The translations under genes were made by a program, and so were the position numbers. From Pelagisphaera sp964404745 (GTDB lineage: Bacteria; Verrucomicrobiota; Verrucomicrobiia; Opitutales; Opitutaceae), in NCBI GenBank assembly GCA_964404745.1, contig CAYOLG010000002.1, positions 62,001 through 126,000 on the forward strand: a stretch of 64,000 nt of DNA, in the 5' to 3' direction. Positions 1 through 8,068 of the stretch are shown in pieces; the stretch's first letter is position 1; each line of letters starts with the position of its first letter. The notes beneath the pieces are model-generated. The model saw nothing but the letters and a program-made list of their open reading frames with translations, searched no databases and was not told the origin of the DNA.

Positions 1-1719
1 GTACGCGCAGCCAGAACCGCGACGCTTGCCGCCCTGATTGACGGCGATGAGCAAGTCGTTGTGAAGCTTGAGGAAGGGGACGATGCCTTGGCTCTCGCCA
101 TTGGTGCCATTGATGTGGCTCCCGGTGCCGCGAACAGCGGTCCAGCTGCCGCCCAGTCCGCCAGCCCACTTAGACAAGTAGGCGTTTTCGGCGATGCCGC
201 GCTGCATGATGCCCTCGATGGAATCGTCGACGTAGTAGAGATAGCAGGATGAAAGCTGGGAATGGCAGGTGCCGGAATTGAATAAAGTAGGCGTAGACGA
301 GCAGAAGCGGCGGCTCTTATAGAGCTTATAGAGGGCCTTGGCCTTAACTTCTCTTTCCTCTTCGGCAATGAAGAGCCCCATGGCGACCCGCATCCAGAAG
401 AATTGCGGCGTTTCTATACGGCGGGCATGGGCGAGTCCCTTCGACTTGTCGACAATCAAGTAGCGGTCGTACAAGGTTTGCACGCCGAGGTAGTCGAACT
501 CCAGGTCGGCCGAGGGATCCAGGCTTTGGGCCAGCTTATCGATATCGTAGTCTTTGATCTTCTCGTTCAAGCGGCCGATAGAAATGCCGTGGCGGATGTA
601 CTCCTTGAATTTCTTCTGGTGCAGGCGTTTCAGTTCGCGGACCCCGTGCTTGACGATGTCCCAGCCAAGCACTTCCTCGTAGATGTAGGAAAGCTGGATG
701 CGGGCGGCGAACTTGGCGAAGTCGGCATCGAGCTCGATCAAGGTCCGAGCATTGAGGGTAATTGTTTTCTGGAGACCTTGCTCGTTAATTTCATCGAAAA
801 TGGAGCGTCGCAGCTCGGTTTCGATCTCTTCGGGAGAAAGGGAAAGGTCGAGTCCAATCATGGCGAACTCGATACGCTTCTTGAGATCGACTCCATCCCA
901 GAAGAAGGTGTTTCCGTCGTCGGTCTTGACGACGACCATGGAGTTTTGCTCGGGCGTATCGACGCCGCTTTGGGCTTCCGCATCGCGGAGGGCTCGTCGT
1001 TGGGCTCTATAGAGAATGTAGTGCTCGGCCACCTTGAAATGGCCCTGGCGCATGAGCTCCTCTTGAACCATGTCCTGCACTTCCTCGATCTGCACGAAGG
1101 CTTGGCCGGAAGCTTCGAGCCTCTCGGTAATAGCGTGGGCCACCGCGACTGCCGGGTCGGAATTCATTTCAAGAGTTAGGAAGGCCTTTCGGACTGCGAT
1201 CTCGATCTTCTGTTCCTTCCAGGGAACCACTTGCCCATTGCGCCGAATGAGCCGAAGGGTTTTCAGACTCATACTGTGATCGGCGGCTAGTTTTCGTTGG
1301 CGGTTCATGAGCATGCTCTTGGCGACATCGTAAGCGTCGTTTTCGACCAGCGTGCGTTCGATGACGTCGTAGACTTCCCCGAGATTGAAACGGGTTTCCA
1401 TGGTCGAAGATGACTTTTCCTCAAGCTTTTCGCAGACCTGCTTGGCGACGATTTGGACCCAACCCCGGTTCTTGTCGGTAAATATTTCCTTTTCGTTCTT
1501 TGAGAGTAGCACATTGGCCAAGGCGTTGCCAATGGTATCCATGATTTCGCTCTGGTCGAAGGTAGCCTCGCCTTCGTGTGTGACTACATGAATTTGCGAA
1601 TCGGCCGATTCATCGGATTCGTCCATGCCTTGGCGCCAATCAAATTGCAGTCTTTTGTCGCGGGTGGTGGATACGAGGCGCTTAAGGGCGAGGTCTTCTT
1701 CGAGGGTGGGATTGATCAT
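1..1719 (-). CDS. nrdA: Ribonucleoside-diphosphate reductase, alpha subunit (5' part; runs off the window's left edge)
   Basis: Catalytic large subunit of class I ribonucleotide reductase, which reduces ribonucleoside diphosphates to deoxyribonucleotides. The minus-strand frame is open from ATG at 1719 to the window edge, 573 codons with no stop. Residues about 40-130 and 150-240 look like two successive ATP-cone domains (the second has RRNGQVVPWKEQKIEIAVRKA, trimmed here to its core VPWKEQKIEIAVRKA), the allosteric activity sites. Near codon 500 is SGTCHSQLSSCYL, which carries the first redox-active cysteine of the active site. The finger-loop and the remaining active-site residues lie outside the window. 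nrdB lies 207 bp upstream on the same strand, so the pair is probably one transcript under the NrdR boxes beyond nrdB. Tandem ATP-cones are known in some bacterial NrdA proteins; the first here is the less canonical of the two. Confidence 0.96.
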   Translation of the reverse strand, partial: MINPTLEEDLALKRLVSTTRDKRLQFDWRQGMDESDESADSQIHVVTHEGEATFDQSEIMDTIGNALANVLLSKNEKEIFTDKNRGWVQIVAKQVCEKLEEKSSSTMETRFNLGEVYDVIERTLVENDAYDVAKSMLMNRQRKLAADHSMSLKTLRLIRRNGQVVPWKEQKIEIAVRKAFLTLEMNSDPAVAVAHAITERLEASGQAFVQIEEVQDMVQEELMRQGHFKVAEHYILYRAQRRALRDAEAQSGVDTPEQNSMVVVKTDDGNTFFWDGVDLKKRIEFAMIGLDLSLSPEEIETELRRSIFDEINEQGLQKTITLNARTLIELDADFAKFAARIQLSYIYEEVLGWDIVKHGVRELKRLHQKKFKEYIRHGISIGRLNEKIKDYDIDKLAQSLDPSADLEFDYLGVQTLYDRYLIVDKSKGLAHARRIETPQFFWMRVAMGLFIAEEEREVKAKALYKLYKSRRFCSSTPTLFNSGTCHSQLSSCYLYYVDDSIEGIMQRGIAENAYLSKWAGGLGGSWTAVRGTGSHINGTNGESQGIVPFLKLHNDLLIAVNQGGKRRGSGCAY

Positions 1720-1730
1720 GGCGGTGGTTA

Positions 1731-1756
1731 AATTATGAATTTTGAATTATGAATTT
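1731..1756. repeat. Short direct repeat in the nrdB-nrdA spacer
   Basis: Two copies of AATTATGAATTT (1731-1742 and 1745-1756) stand 14 bp apart just upstream of the nrdA start. The 207-bp spacer has no other gene and no convincing terminator. The repeat may be incidental. Confidence 0.4.
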
Positions 1757-1926
1757 AGGTCGTGGATCGTGGGACTTAAGATAGGGGGCGGAGTAAAGAA
1801 TAGTGGTTGGCGAATGGTGAAAAGTTGGACTAGAAGACCGAGATGCAAAGCGAAAGCGGGATTCACAATAGAAGAGAGTGGCAAGCGCGTCCCTTTTTAA
1901 CTTTGCCTCCTGCGATCTTCTTTTAA

Positions 1927-3012
1927 CTAGAGGTCGTCGTCGCTATCGTTATTGAGCGAAGAGGCTTTCTGGTATTCGGTTACCCGGCCTTCGAAGAAGT
2001 TTTGCTCCTTTTTGATGTCCATCATTTCCGCTAGCCAGGGCAGCGGGTTCTGGACATTGCCGATGAGCGGGTCGAGGCCGACGCCTTCCAACCTTCGGTC
2101 CGCAATATAGTCGATGTATTGAAGGAAATCTTCTTTACGCAGCCCGATGGAATCCATTGGCAAGCAGTCGTTGATGAAATCCTTTTCCAGAGCGACTGCT
2201 TCCGCCATGGTGTCGCACAGCTCTTGCTGGAATTCGTAGGTCCAGATATCGGGATTCTCGTCTACCAGCTCCATGAGCAGATTGCGGAGGAGTTCGATGT
2301 GGTTGGACTCATCGCGAAGCGTGTAGCGGAACATTTCCCCGATTCCCCGGAATTTGTTTTGGCGGTAGAGGGAGAGGATCATTCCGAACATGCCGTAGAA
2401 CTGGGTCCCTTCCATGCATTGGCCGAAAACGAAGAGGTTTTTGGCGAAAATCTGCTTGTTGCGGGTTTCCGTCAGATCCATGTCGCGGCGGAGGCCATGG
2501 GAGGTGCGAGTGACGAATTCGTTCTTCCTGACGATGGTTTCGATATCTTCGAACATCGCTTCGCACTCGTGCGGATTGATGCCCAGAGAGCTAATCATAT
2601 AGAGGAGGGAATCCGCGTGGATGTTCTCTTCGTGGCTGTGGCGGCCCAGCACGAGCTTGAGCTCGGGAGCCGTCACTTTCTCGCGAATGACGTGTATCAT
2701 GTTATCCCCTACGATACCTTCGGCGGCGGAAAAGTAGCCGACACCCATCATGATGATCCAGCGCTCGATATCGGAGATCAAAGTATTGTCCTTCCACTGC
2801 TCGATATCGCGATTCATGATGATATCCTCGGGTTCCCAGTGGTTGGCCTTCATGGTTTTATACAAGTCGTAAGCCCAATTGTATTTGAGCGGAAGGAGAT
2901 TGAAGCACATGGATTGGCGCCCGTTGATAACGCGCTTCTCTTTGAATGCTTTTTCCGCTTTTTCCTGGTCTAGTAGGAAGGTCTTATTGCCGACTGTGTA
3001 AGTTTTATCCAT
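1927..3012 (-). CDS. nrdB: Ribonucleoside-diphosphate reductase, beta subunit, class Ic-like (radical tyrosine replaced by leucine)
   Basis: Small subunit of class I ribonucleotide reductase, 361 aa, which makes the oxidant that starts catalysis in NrdA. The metal ligands can be placed: E98 in YFSAAEG, E129 and H132 in EENIHADS, E201 in MEGTQFY, E235 and H238 in RDESNH. The residue four after H132, where Escherichia coli has the radical Tyr122 and Chlamydia trachomatis has Phe127, is Leu136. The first ligand is Glu, as in Chlamydia, rather than Asp as in E. coli. The rest closely resembles the chlamydial protein (IADRRLE, KEQNFFEGRVTEYQ near the C-terminus). By family knowledge this is subclass Ic, which uses a Mn/Fe cofactor instead of a tyrosyl radical. 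nrdA follows. No strong Shine-Dalgarno is seen. Confidence 0.96.
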   Translation of the reverse strand: MDKTYTVGNKTFLLDQEKAEKAFKEKRVINGRQSMCFNLLPLKYNWAYDLYKTMKANHWEPEDIIMNRDIEQWKDNTLISDIERWIIMMGVGYFSAAEGIVGDNMIHVIREKVTAPELKLVLGRHSHEENIHADSLLYMISSLGINPHECEAMFEDIETIVRKNEFVTRTSHGLRRDMDLTETRNKQIFAKNLFVFGQCMEGTQFYGMFGMILSLYRQNKFRGIGEMFRYTLRDESNHIELLRNLLMELVDENPDIWTYEFQQELCDTMAEAVALEKDFINDCLPMDSIGLRKEDFLQYIDYIADRRLEGVGLDPLIGNVQNPLPWLAEMMDIKKEQNFFEGRVTEYQKASSLNNDSDDDL

Positions 3013-3148
3013 GTGTGTGAATCTGTGGTGGTTTGGGACTGGTTTAAGGTTTGTTTTGACGGGAAAAACGTTAGGAAAAGAGAAAATGGAACACAGCCGC
3101 CAATGGCTGGCGATTTTAAGTTGTTTTTAGTTATCCACTCCTTGCTAA

Positions 3149-3164
3149 CCACTAGATGGTGTGG
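3149..3164 (-). promoter_or_regulatory. NrdR-like box, proximal copy
   Basis: CCACTAGATGGTGTGG matches the published NrdR consensus acaCwAtATaTwGtgt at 11 of 16 positions by my count. It starts exactly 31 bp from a better match at 3180. NrdR boxes usually come in tandem about three helical turns apart, so the spacing supports the call more than this copy's own score does. It lies about 137 bp upstream of the nrdB start. Confidence 0.6.
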
Positions 3165-3179
3165 ATTTGGAGAAGACGA

Positions 3180-3195
3180 CCACAAGATATTGTGA
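3180..3195 (-). promoter_or_regulatory. NrdR-like box, distal copy
   Basis: CCACAAGATATTGTGA matches the NrdR consensus at 13 of 16 positions, including the inverted CACAA/TTGTG arms. With the copy at 3149-3164 it forms a 31-bp-spaced pair upstream of nrdB. NrdR is the ATP-cone-bearing repressor of ribonucleotide reductase operons; its gene is not in this window. Confidence 0.72.
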
Positions 3196-3352
3196 TGATT
3201 TTTCTAACGTCAACGTGTTTTCGACGCTTTTTTTTGAGAAAATCAGCTCATTTATGAGGGCCGAATTTGCTAAGGACCTCATTTCCAAGAGCTTGTCTTC
3301 GAATGGGGCGAATCCTAAAAAAATTGCGCATTTTTTTTCGAGCGATTTGGCG

Positions 3353-6118
3353 TCATTCGGGAGGATTTCGAGTTGCTTCTGTTTCGCTTGGTTCGTTCCG
3401 TTGGGACCCTCGAAAGAGGTTCCATTTTGGTTCGGCGATGGTCCCCGTTAGCTGGACTTCGAAGATGCCGGTAAAAATGTCCAGAACTCGGGCCGGCAGC
3501 TCGAAGATGGGTATGGAACGGAAGGGCTGGAGCTGAGCGGTGAAGTCCAGCTCGCCCTCGGCCAAGTCGTAATTCCCTTGGCTTTTAATTTGAGCGACTC
3601 TCCCTCTGAGCCGCAATTCGGGGAATCGAACAAAGCGTTTTTCGACGTCGAACTCGCCATTGGCATCTTCGAACTTGAGGGTGGTAATTGGCAAGCCAGC
3701 GTTGTCGAATACTCGGGAAAGCCCCCCAAAGAGTTGCAGTTGATAGAAGTCGGCTCCAGAAATCTGATACGCTCCTTTTCCATCGAAAGACAAGGAGTCT
3801 CCGACGATACCGCTTCCATCGAATTGAAGGCTGGCGACGCCGCCGTAATTGGAAAGCTCGTTTGGGGAGAACTCGTTGGCGGCACTGGCATCATCGTTGG
3901 CGGCGAAATATATAGCCGACGCTTTTAGAGTGTCTCCGAAGTGGGCATCGCTGAGAGCTATTTTGAGATCAATCTCTTCGCCTCGAACTTCGGCGCTGGC
4001 ATCGACCACTCCGTTGGCGAGATCCGCCCGTATGCTAGGAATGCTGACTCTATCGTTGGACACGAGAACCTCGGCTTTCAAGGAATCGAGAGGAAAGTGG
4101 TGGTAGCCTATGGGTTCGCTGGTGTCGATCGACAGATCGATGTCGTACTCGAAGACGCCTTTCTTTCGGACACTTGAGGCAGTCGCTCGAACTTTTGGAG
4201 GAGTCTTATAGTCGTAAGGTTCGAGAATATCCTCAACATTCTCCCGAAGCTCGTAGATCACGTCTGGGCCGATAGACAAGTCGGTCGTCGACTCCGCGTC
4301 CAGCCACAGGCCGCTAAGCTTATTTTTCTGGTCCCGATGATCGATGGCTAGGGAAAACTGGCTTTCTCCGCGGACGTAGCCATCTGGCCGTTTCAGGCTC
4401 AAATCATAGAGATCGATGTACCGTTGCCGTATGTACATACGTGTTTCAATCTCGTCCATGGCATGGCCGCGCAGCCCTAGGTTTCTACCGAAGGCGTAGC
4501 CCGTTAGTCGCAGGGTTTCCGGTCGCTTAACGATTTGCTCGGAATCCATCAGACAATAGAAGCCTTCCTTGGGAAATTGGAAATTATCCCATAGTTCGAT
4601 CCACCAAGGTTCTGGAATCCATCCATCGACCGTATTTGGATGGAAGAGACCATCGATGAGAAGACGTCGACGCTTGCTATCAAGGTCGAAGTCTAATGCG
4701 AGGCGACCATTTTGGGGACCGCTTCGCAGCCAAATGCTGGGGACTCTGACGGCGCTTCCCTGCAAACTGGCCTCGGCAATCGCGTGATCGAACCGGGCTC
4801 CCAAAGAGGTGATTTGACCTGCCACTAGAGAGGCCCTGGCCGATTTCGGTTTCCATGAATTCTCGAACTCCGCTTCGATCCGCACATCAGCTTGTCCATC
4901 GAAGCGAGCGATGGATTCGATAGGTCGTGAGATTATTAATGGGGAGGGCAGTTCCTTGGCTATTCTAGCGGCGAGCTCGATAAGGCCGTTGGTCGGGGAG
5001 CCCGAGAGACGGGCGACTCCAGATTTGGAATCCAGATCGCCGCTGGCCCGGAATTCCCAAGGGGAGTCGGCGATTTGAATAATGCCCTCGACATTCCATA
5101 GTGCGAGGGATTTGGGGTGAATATGGGCAGAGATATTCTGGATGTATGCAGATTCCTGGCCCGCTGATCCGATTTGGCAGAATAGCGAGCTGGGCAACCA
5201 TCGGTCGGGCCCCGGAAATTCATTCCAAAGGGCGGTGATGCGGGTGGACTGGATGCGGGTGTTTTGGGGACCGTTCGCCGTTCCTAGTTGGGCATCCATT
5301 CGGAGGGGAGATCGTTCGGTGGCGTTAGCCGTCAGCAGCAGTTCAGTGGCGGAAAAGCTATCCTCCCATTCAGCTGCCTGAGCGCTAATGGTAGCCCTCA
5401 AGGATCGCGGCTCGTTTTTTACGGCTCGAATAGCGATAGCGGCCTCGAGTCCGGTGGCTTGGGCGAGGTATTCCTCGTATTTTCGGGCTTGTTTGTGGAA
5501 AGCGATAAGCTGTTCAGTGAGGCTTGATGCCCTTCTTTCTTTTTCAGGCAATTCGAATGTAGCAAGGTTGATGATACCCGTCATCGTTACACGGGCATCG
5601 CTGAATTGGGTGGTCGCGCGTTTGATGTCCCAGCCCAGTCGAGTGTTTTCCGCAGCAAGATCTATTTTGTCGATCAGCGGCTCGGGAAGTCCGGAACGAG
5701 ATAGCATGGCGGGAACGATAACGGACCCGTTGTCCACATAGAGTTCGTTCAACCTAGCCTGTCCGAAAACAATGAGGGCCGGATTTAGCTTGAGACTGAT
5801 GCGGTCGGCCCGAGCGATCTCCGATTGCAGGTCCGTCGATTTGATTATGGGCTGATCAATGGTGATACGCCCGCTGGGTTGTATCCGTATCCCTGACATG
5901 CTGATGGAGGCCCCTTGAGATTGCAGTATTCTCTCGAGTAGCTGGACGAGAATCCGGGGCATATCCGTCTCATCGATCGTTACAATGTAAGCGAATAGGC
6001 CTATTAGCAAAGACAGGATAACAACGCCGAGCGTGTAGACGAAGTCGATGGCGGCTTTACACAGCAGGCAGGCGGCGCGCCAGGCGTATTTGCTTTTCGA
6101 TTTACCTTTGGACTGCAA
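3353..6118 (-). CDS. AsmA-like / AsmA_2-type membrane-anchored envelope protein
   Basis: A 921-aa protein with one N-terminal membrane segment (about residues 26-47) and a long exported part. The C-terminal 200 residues match the AsmA-like C-terminal pattern of the YhdP/TamB/AsmA superfamily: GKGAYQISGADFYQLQLFGG, then LRLRGRVAQIKSQGNYDL, then LDFTAQLQPF and an amphipathic end. These proteins are thought to bridge the envelope as lipid-transfer or outer-membrane assembly factors. It is the last gene of the minus-strand ABC-transporter operon, 13 bp after the DUF4340 gene, so it is probably co-transcribed. The specific role and substrate cannot be told from the sequence. Confidence 0.72.
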   Translation of the reverse strand: MQSKGKSKSKYAWRAACLLCKAAIDFVYTLGVVILSLLIGLFAYIVTIDETDMPRILVQLLERILQSQGASISMSGIRIQPSGRITIDQPIIKSTDLQSEIARADRISLKLNPALIVFGQARLNELYVDNGSVIVPAMLSRSGLPEPLIDKIDLAAENTRLGWDIKRATTQFSDARVTMTGIINLATFELPEKERRASSLTEQLIAFHKQARKYEEYLAQATGLEAAIAIRAVKNEPRSLRATISAQAAEWEDSFSATELLLTANATERSPLRMDAQLGTANGPQNTRIQSTRITALWNEFPGPDRWLPSSLFCQIGSAGQESAYIQNISAHIHPKSLALWNVEGIIQIADSPWEFRASGDLDSKSGVARLSGSPTNGLIELAARIAKELPSPLIISRPIESIARFDGQADVRIEAEFENSWKPKSARASLVAGQITSLGARFDHAIAEASLQGSAVRVPSIWLRSGPQNGRLALDFDLDSKRRRLLIDGLFHPNTVDGWIPEPWWIELWDNFQFPKEGFYCLMDSEQIVKRPETLRLTGYAFGRNLGLRGHAMDEIETRMYIRQRYIDLYDLSLKRPDGYVRGESQFSLAIDHRDQKNKLSGLWLDAESTTDLSIGPDVIYELRENVEDILEPYDYKTPPKVRATASSVRKKGVFEYDIDLSIDTSEPIGYHHFPLDSLKAEVLVSNDRVSIPSIRADLANGVVDASAEVRGEEIDLKIALSDAHFGDTLKASAIYFAANDDASAANEFSPNELSNYGGVASLQFDGSGIVGDSLSFDGKGAYQISGADFYQLQLFGGLSRVFDNAGLPITTLKFEDANGEFDVEKRFVRFPELRLRGRVAQIKSQGNYDLAEGELDFTAQLQPFRSIPIFELPARVLDIFTGIFEVQLTGTIAEPKWNLFRGSQRNEPSETEATRNPPE

Positions 6119-6131
6119 CGGTTTTCCTAGT

Positions 6132-8060
6132 CTAGTCGACTGTGGAGCTCGCCGGTTCGCTTGTGTCGTCGGGAAGCGTGGTGTTCGGGTCGAAGGGTTC
6201 TTGAGGAACCTCTCGCATTACCCGATCGAATACGACTGAGCTAAATGCGTCGATGAATGCCTGTTCGAATTCGAAGACGGAATCCGCATCGATCGATCCC
6301 CCTGCCATAAAGGGGCCACCAGTAAGCTCGGACACATAGAGCTCTACGGTTTCTGTTTGTCCCTCATCTCCATTTGTCCACTGATAGGTTGCATTCAGGA
6401 GATAGGCCCAAGATTGGAGCCTTCCCGCAATGTTTACATTCGACGTGTAGGCATCGTACAGATACGACTTTATTTCCAAGGGAGTTAAGGCGTTGACTAA
6501 ATCGATAGGCAGGTTGCCTTGCTCGATGGCGGAATCGACAATGGTCTCCCCGTTGGAGAGTCGCGTGATCGTTAGACGGTTGACAATCGCGTCCTCAGGA
6601 AAATCGAATATCTGGCGGGTATTGTAGTGAAACGCTTCATCGGGGATCATTTCAATGATGTCATTGGAAACCAGGTACACGAAGTCCTCTTCGGCCAGTT
6701 TCACGAAGCGAGTCGCCCGGTCCTCGCGATTAGGGTCTCCAAGAAGCAGCGTTTCCGATTGAGGCACGTCTAGCGCTTCTTCTCTGTCTTTGAGCCGATT
6801 GGAGGTAACGCTGATAGAATATTCGGGAAATTCGAGGCCGTAAGATTCCAAATCGGCCGCTGTTGGGGCGTCGTGTATGAATCCGGAGGTGCCGTTGGTG
6901 GCGACGGCCTTCACTCGGTTGAGCCATTCCAGGGCATCTTCAACGGCCTTGGACGAGCCTTTTTGACGTTGCAGCCCTTGGTTCTCGTTGGGTATGAGGA
7001 TTTCCCATTCATCGGTTTCCAATTTCTGGAGCGAGAATACTTTTGAGCCTCCGCGTTGGAAGGATACTGAGTTAGCGTACTCCGTATCAATTTCGAAAAC
7101 CCGTCGGTCTCGGAGATTAGTTTGGGCGTTCTCGACGTAGGAAAGGTAGTCGATTTCCATTTCGAATATGGTGGGGCGATTTTCGAGTTTGGCGTATCGA
7201 ATCGATGGTTGTTCGGGTTGAACGGTGTTTCCTATTTCCAAGGCCTCGCGAGTTTGATCCGATTCTACGGCGATTCTGAGAAAGGGTTCTTCCAGTCCGT
7301 AGAGGGCGAGGTCAACTGGCGTAGGCTGGAGGATTCTCAGGCTCTTCAACTCAAGTAGCTTGCCTAGAAGCGTATTCACTTCGAGCGTGTCGGCTCGGGT
7401 GCGAATAGGCGTTTCGAATGCCCATTGGTCGTCATTTTTGGTTACTCGAGTACGTAGATTATTGACTTCGCTCAGTTGTAAGTTCCAGGAATCGACCTCA
7501 AAAATGCTGGATCGAAAGATTCTCGGATTTCTCAAGTCTTCGATATCCACGGAGAGGCTGTCGACTAGGCTTCGATCGACTACATGGATCTGCGAACGAT
7601 CGGCTGAAAGCAAATAGAGGTGTTCGCCGACCTCTGTCGCGTATCCGAGGCCCACCGAGCTGCGGTTTCCTTGGCTACCGAATTCCAGAGTAAGTTCAGG
7701 AGGAGCCAGACCGTAGTCGCTCAAGGCAGAACCAGCTTGAATCAGTCGGTTGGTGTCGAAGGTCACTTTGGTATCCAGGAATTGGAGCTGGGTCAGAATG
7801 CGTTCGACGGCGAAGGCATTGGAGGGCCAGCGGTAAGGTTCGGTAAGCGTCCACCCATTTTCCAGGCGCTCGAGTGTCAATGATTGATTCGAAGCGCTGT
7901 TGGAGATTCTCAAATAGTCGATATCGACAGCGAGCGCTCCCAGAGCATTGCTGTCCTCTTGGCCGAGGACCTGGCGGTCTTCCCACGGATCAATGTAGAA
8001 GACGTAGGTGAGAAGGCTGAGTAGGATGACGAGCAGCGTCAGTGTGATTTTCAGGCGCAT
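6132..8060 (-). CDS. DUF4340 domain-containing protein of a Gld-type ABC system
   Basis: 642 aa with an N-terminal membrane anchor (residues 5-22) followed by IDPWEDRQ and an exported part containing repeated DUF4340-like units (for example TLTEPYRWPSNAFAVERIL and FETPIRTRADTLEVNTLLG). Proteins of this family regularly sit after an ABC-2 permease and a GldG-like subunit in Bacteroidota, Planctomycetota and Verrucomicrobiota. Their biochemical role is unknown. The gene starts 8 bp after the GldG-like gene ends and reads on towards the AsmA-like gene. Confidence 0.85.
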   Translation of the reverse strand: MRLKITLTLLVILLSLLTYVFYIDPWEDRQVLGQEDSNALGALAVDIDYLRISNSASNQSLTLERLENGWTLTEPYRWPSNAFAVERILTQLQFLDTKVTFDTNRLIQAGSALSDYGLAPPELTLEFGSQGNRSSVGLGYATEVGEHLYLLSADRSQIHVVDRSLVDSLSVDIEDLRNPRIFRSSIFEVDSWNLQLSEVNNLRTRVTKNDDQWAFETPIRTRADTLEVNTLLGKLLELKSLRILQPTPVDLALYGLEEPFLRIAVESDQTREALEIGNTVQPEQPSIRYAKLENRPTIFEMEIDYLSYVENAQTNLRDRRVFEIDTEYANSVSFQRGGSKVFSLQKLETDEWEILIPNENQGLQRQKGSSKAVEDALEWLNRVKAVATNGTSGFIHDAPTAADLESYGLEFPEYSISVTSNRLKDREEALDVPQSETLLLGDPNREDRATRFVKLAEEDFVYLVSNDIIEMIPDEAFHYNTRQIFDFPEDAIVNRLTITRLSNGETIVDSAIEQGNLPIDLVNALTPLEIKSYLYDAYTSNVNIAGRLQSWAYLLNATYQWTNGDEGQTETVELYVSELTGGPFMAGGSIDADSVFEFEQAFIDAFSSVVFDRVMREVPQEPFDPNTTLPDDTSEPASSTVD

Positions 8061-8068
8061 AGGTGCGG

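Larger units (their letters stand above)
3013..3352. promoter_or_regulatory. 340-bp nrdB leader and promoter region
   Basis: No gene is supported here; the small reading frames on either strand have no protein-like features. It separates nrdB from the end of the AsmA-like gene, both on the minus strand, and contains the two NrdR-like boxes at 3149-3164 and 3180-3195. The half nearest the AsmA-like gene is rich in A and T runs. I could not place a convincing -35/-10 pair. Confidence 0.6.

Noticed and set aside
403..1179. A 258-codon plus-strand frame inside nrdA.
   Set aside because: It is antisense to a clean nrdA frame with full family motifs; the product has no recognisable domain.
2119..2973. 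A 284-codon plus-strand frame over nrdB.
   Set aside because: Antisense shadow of nrdB; its long open frame comes from codon bias on the other strand.
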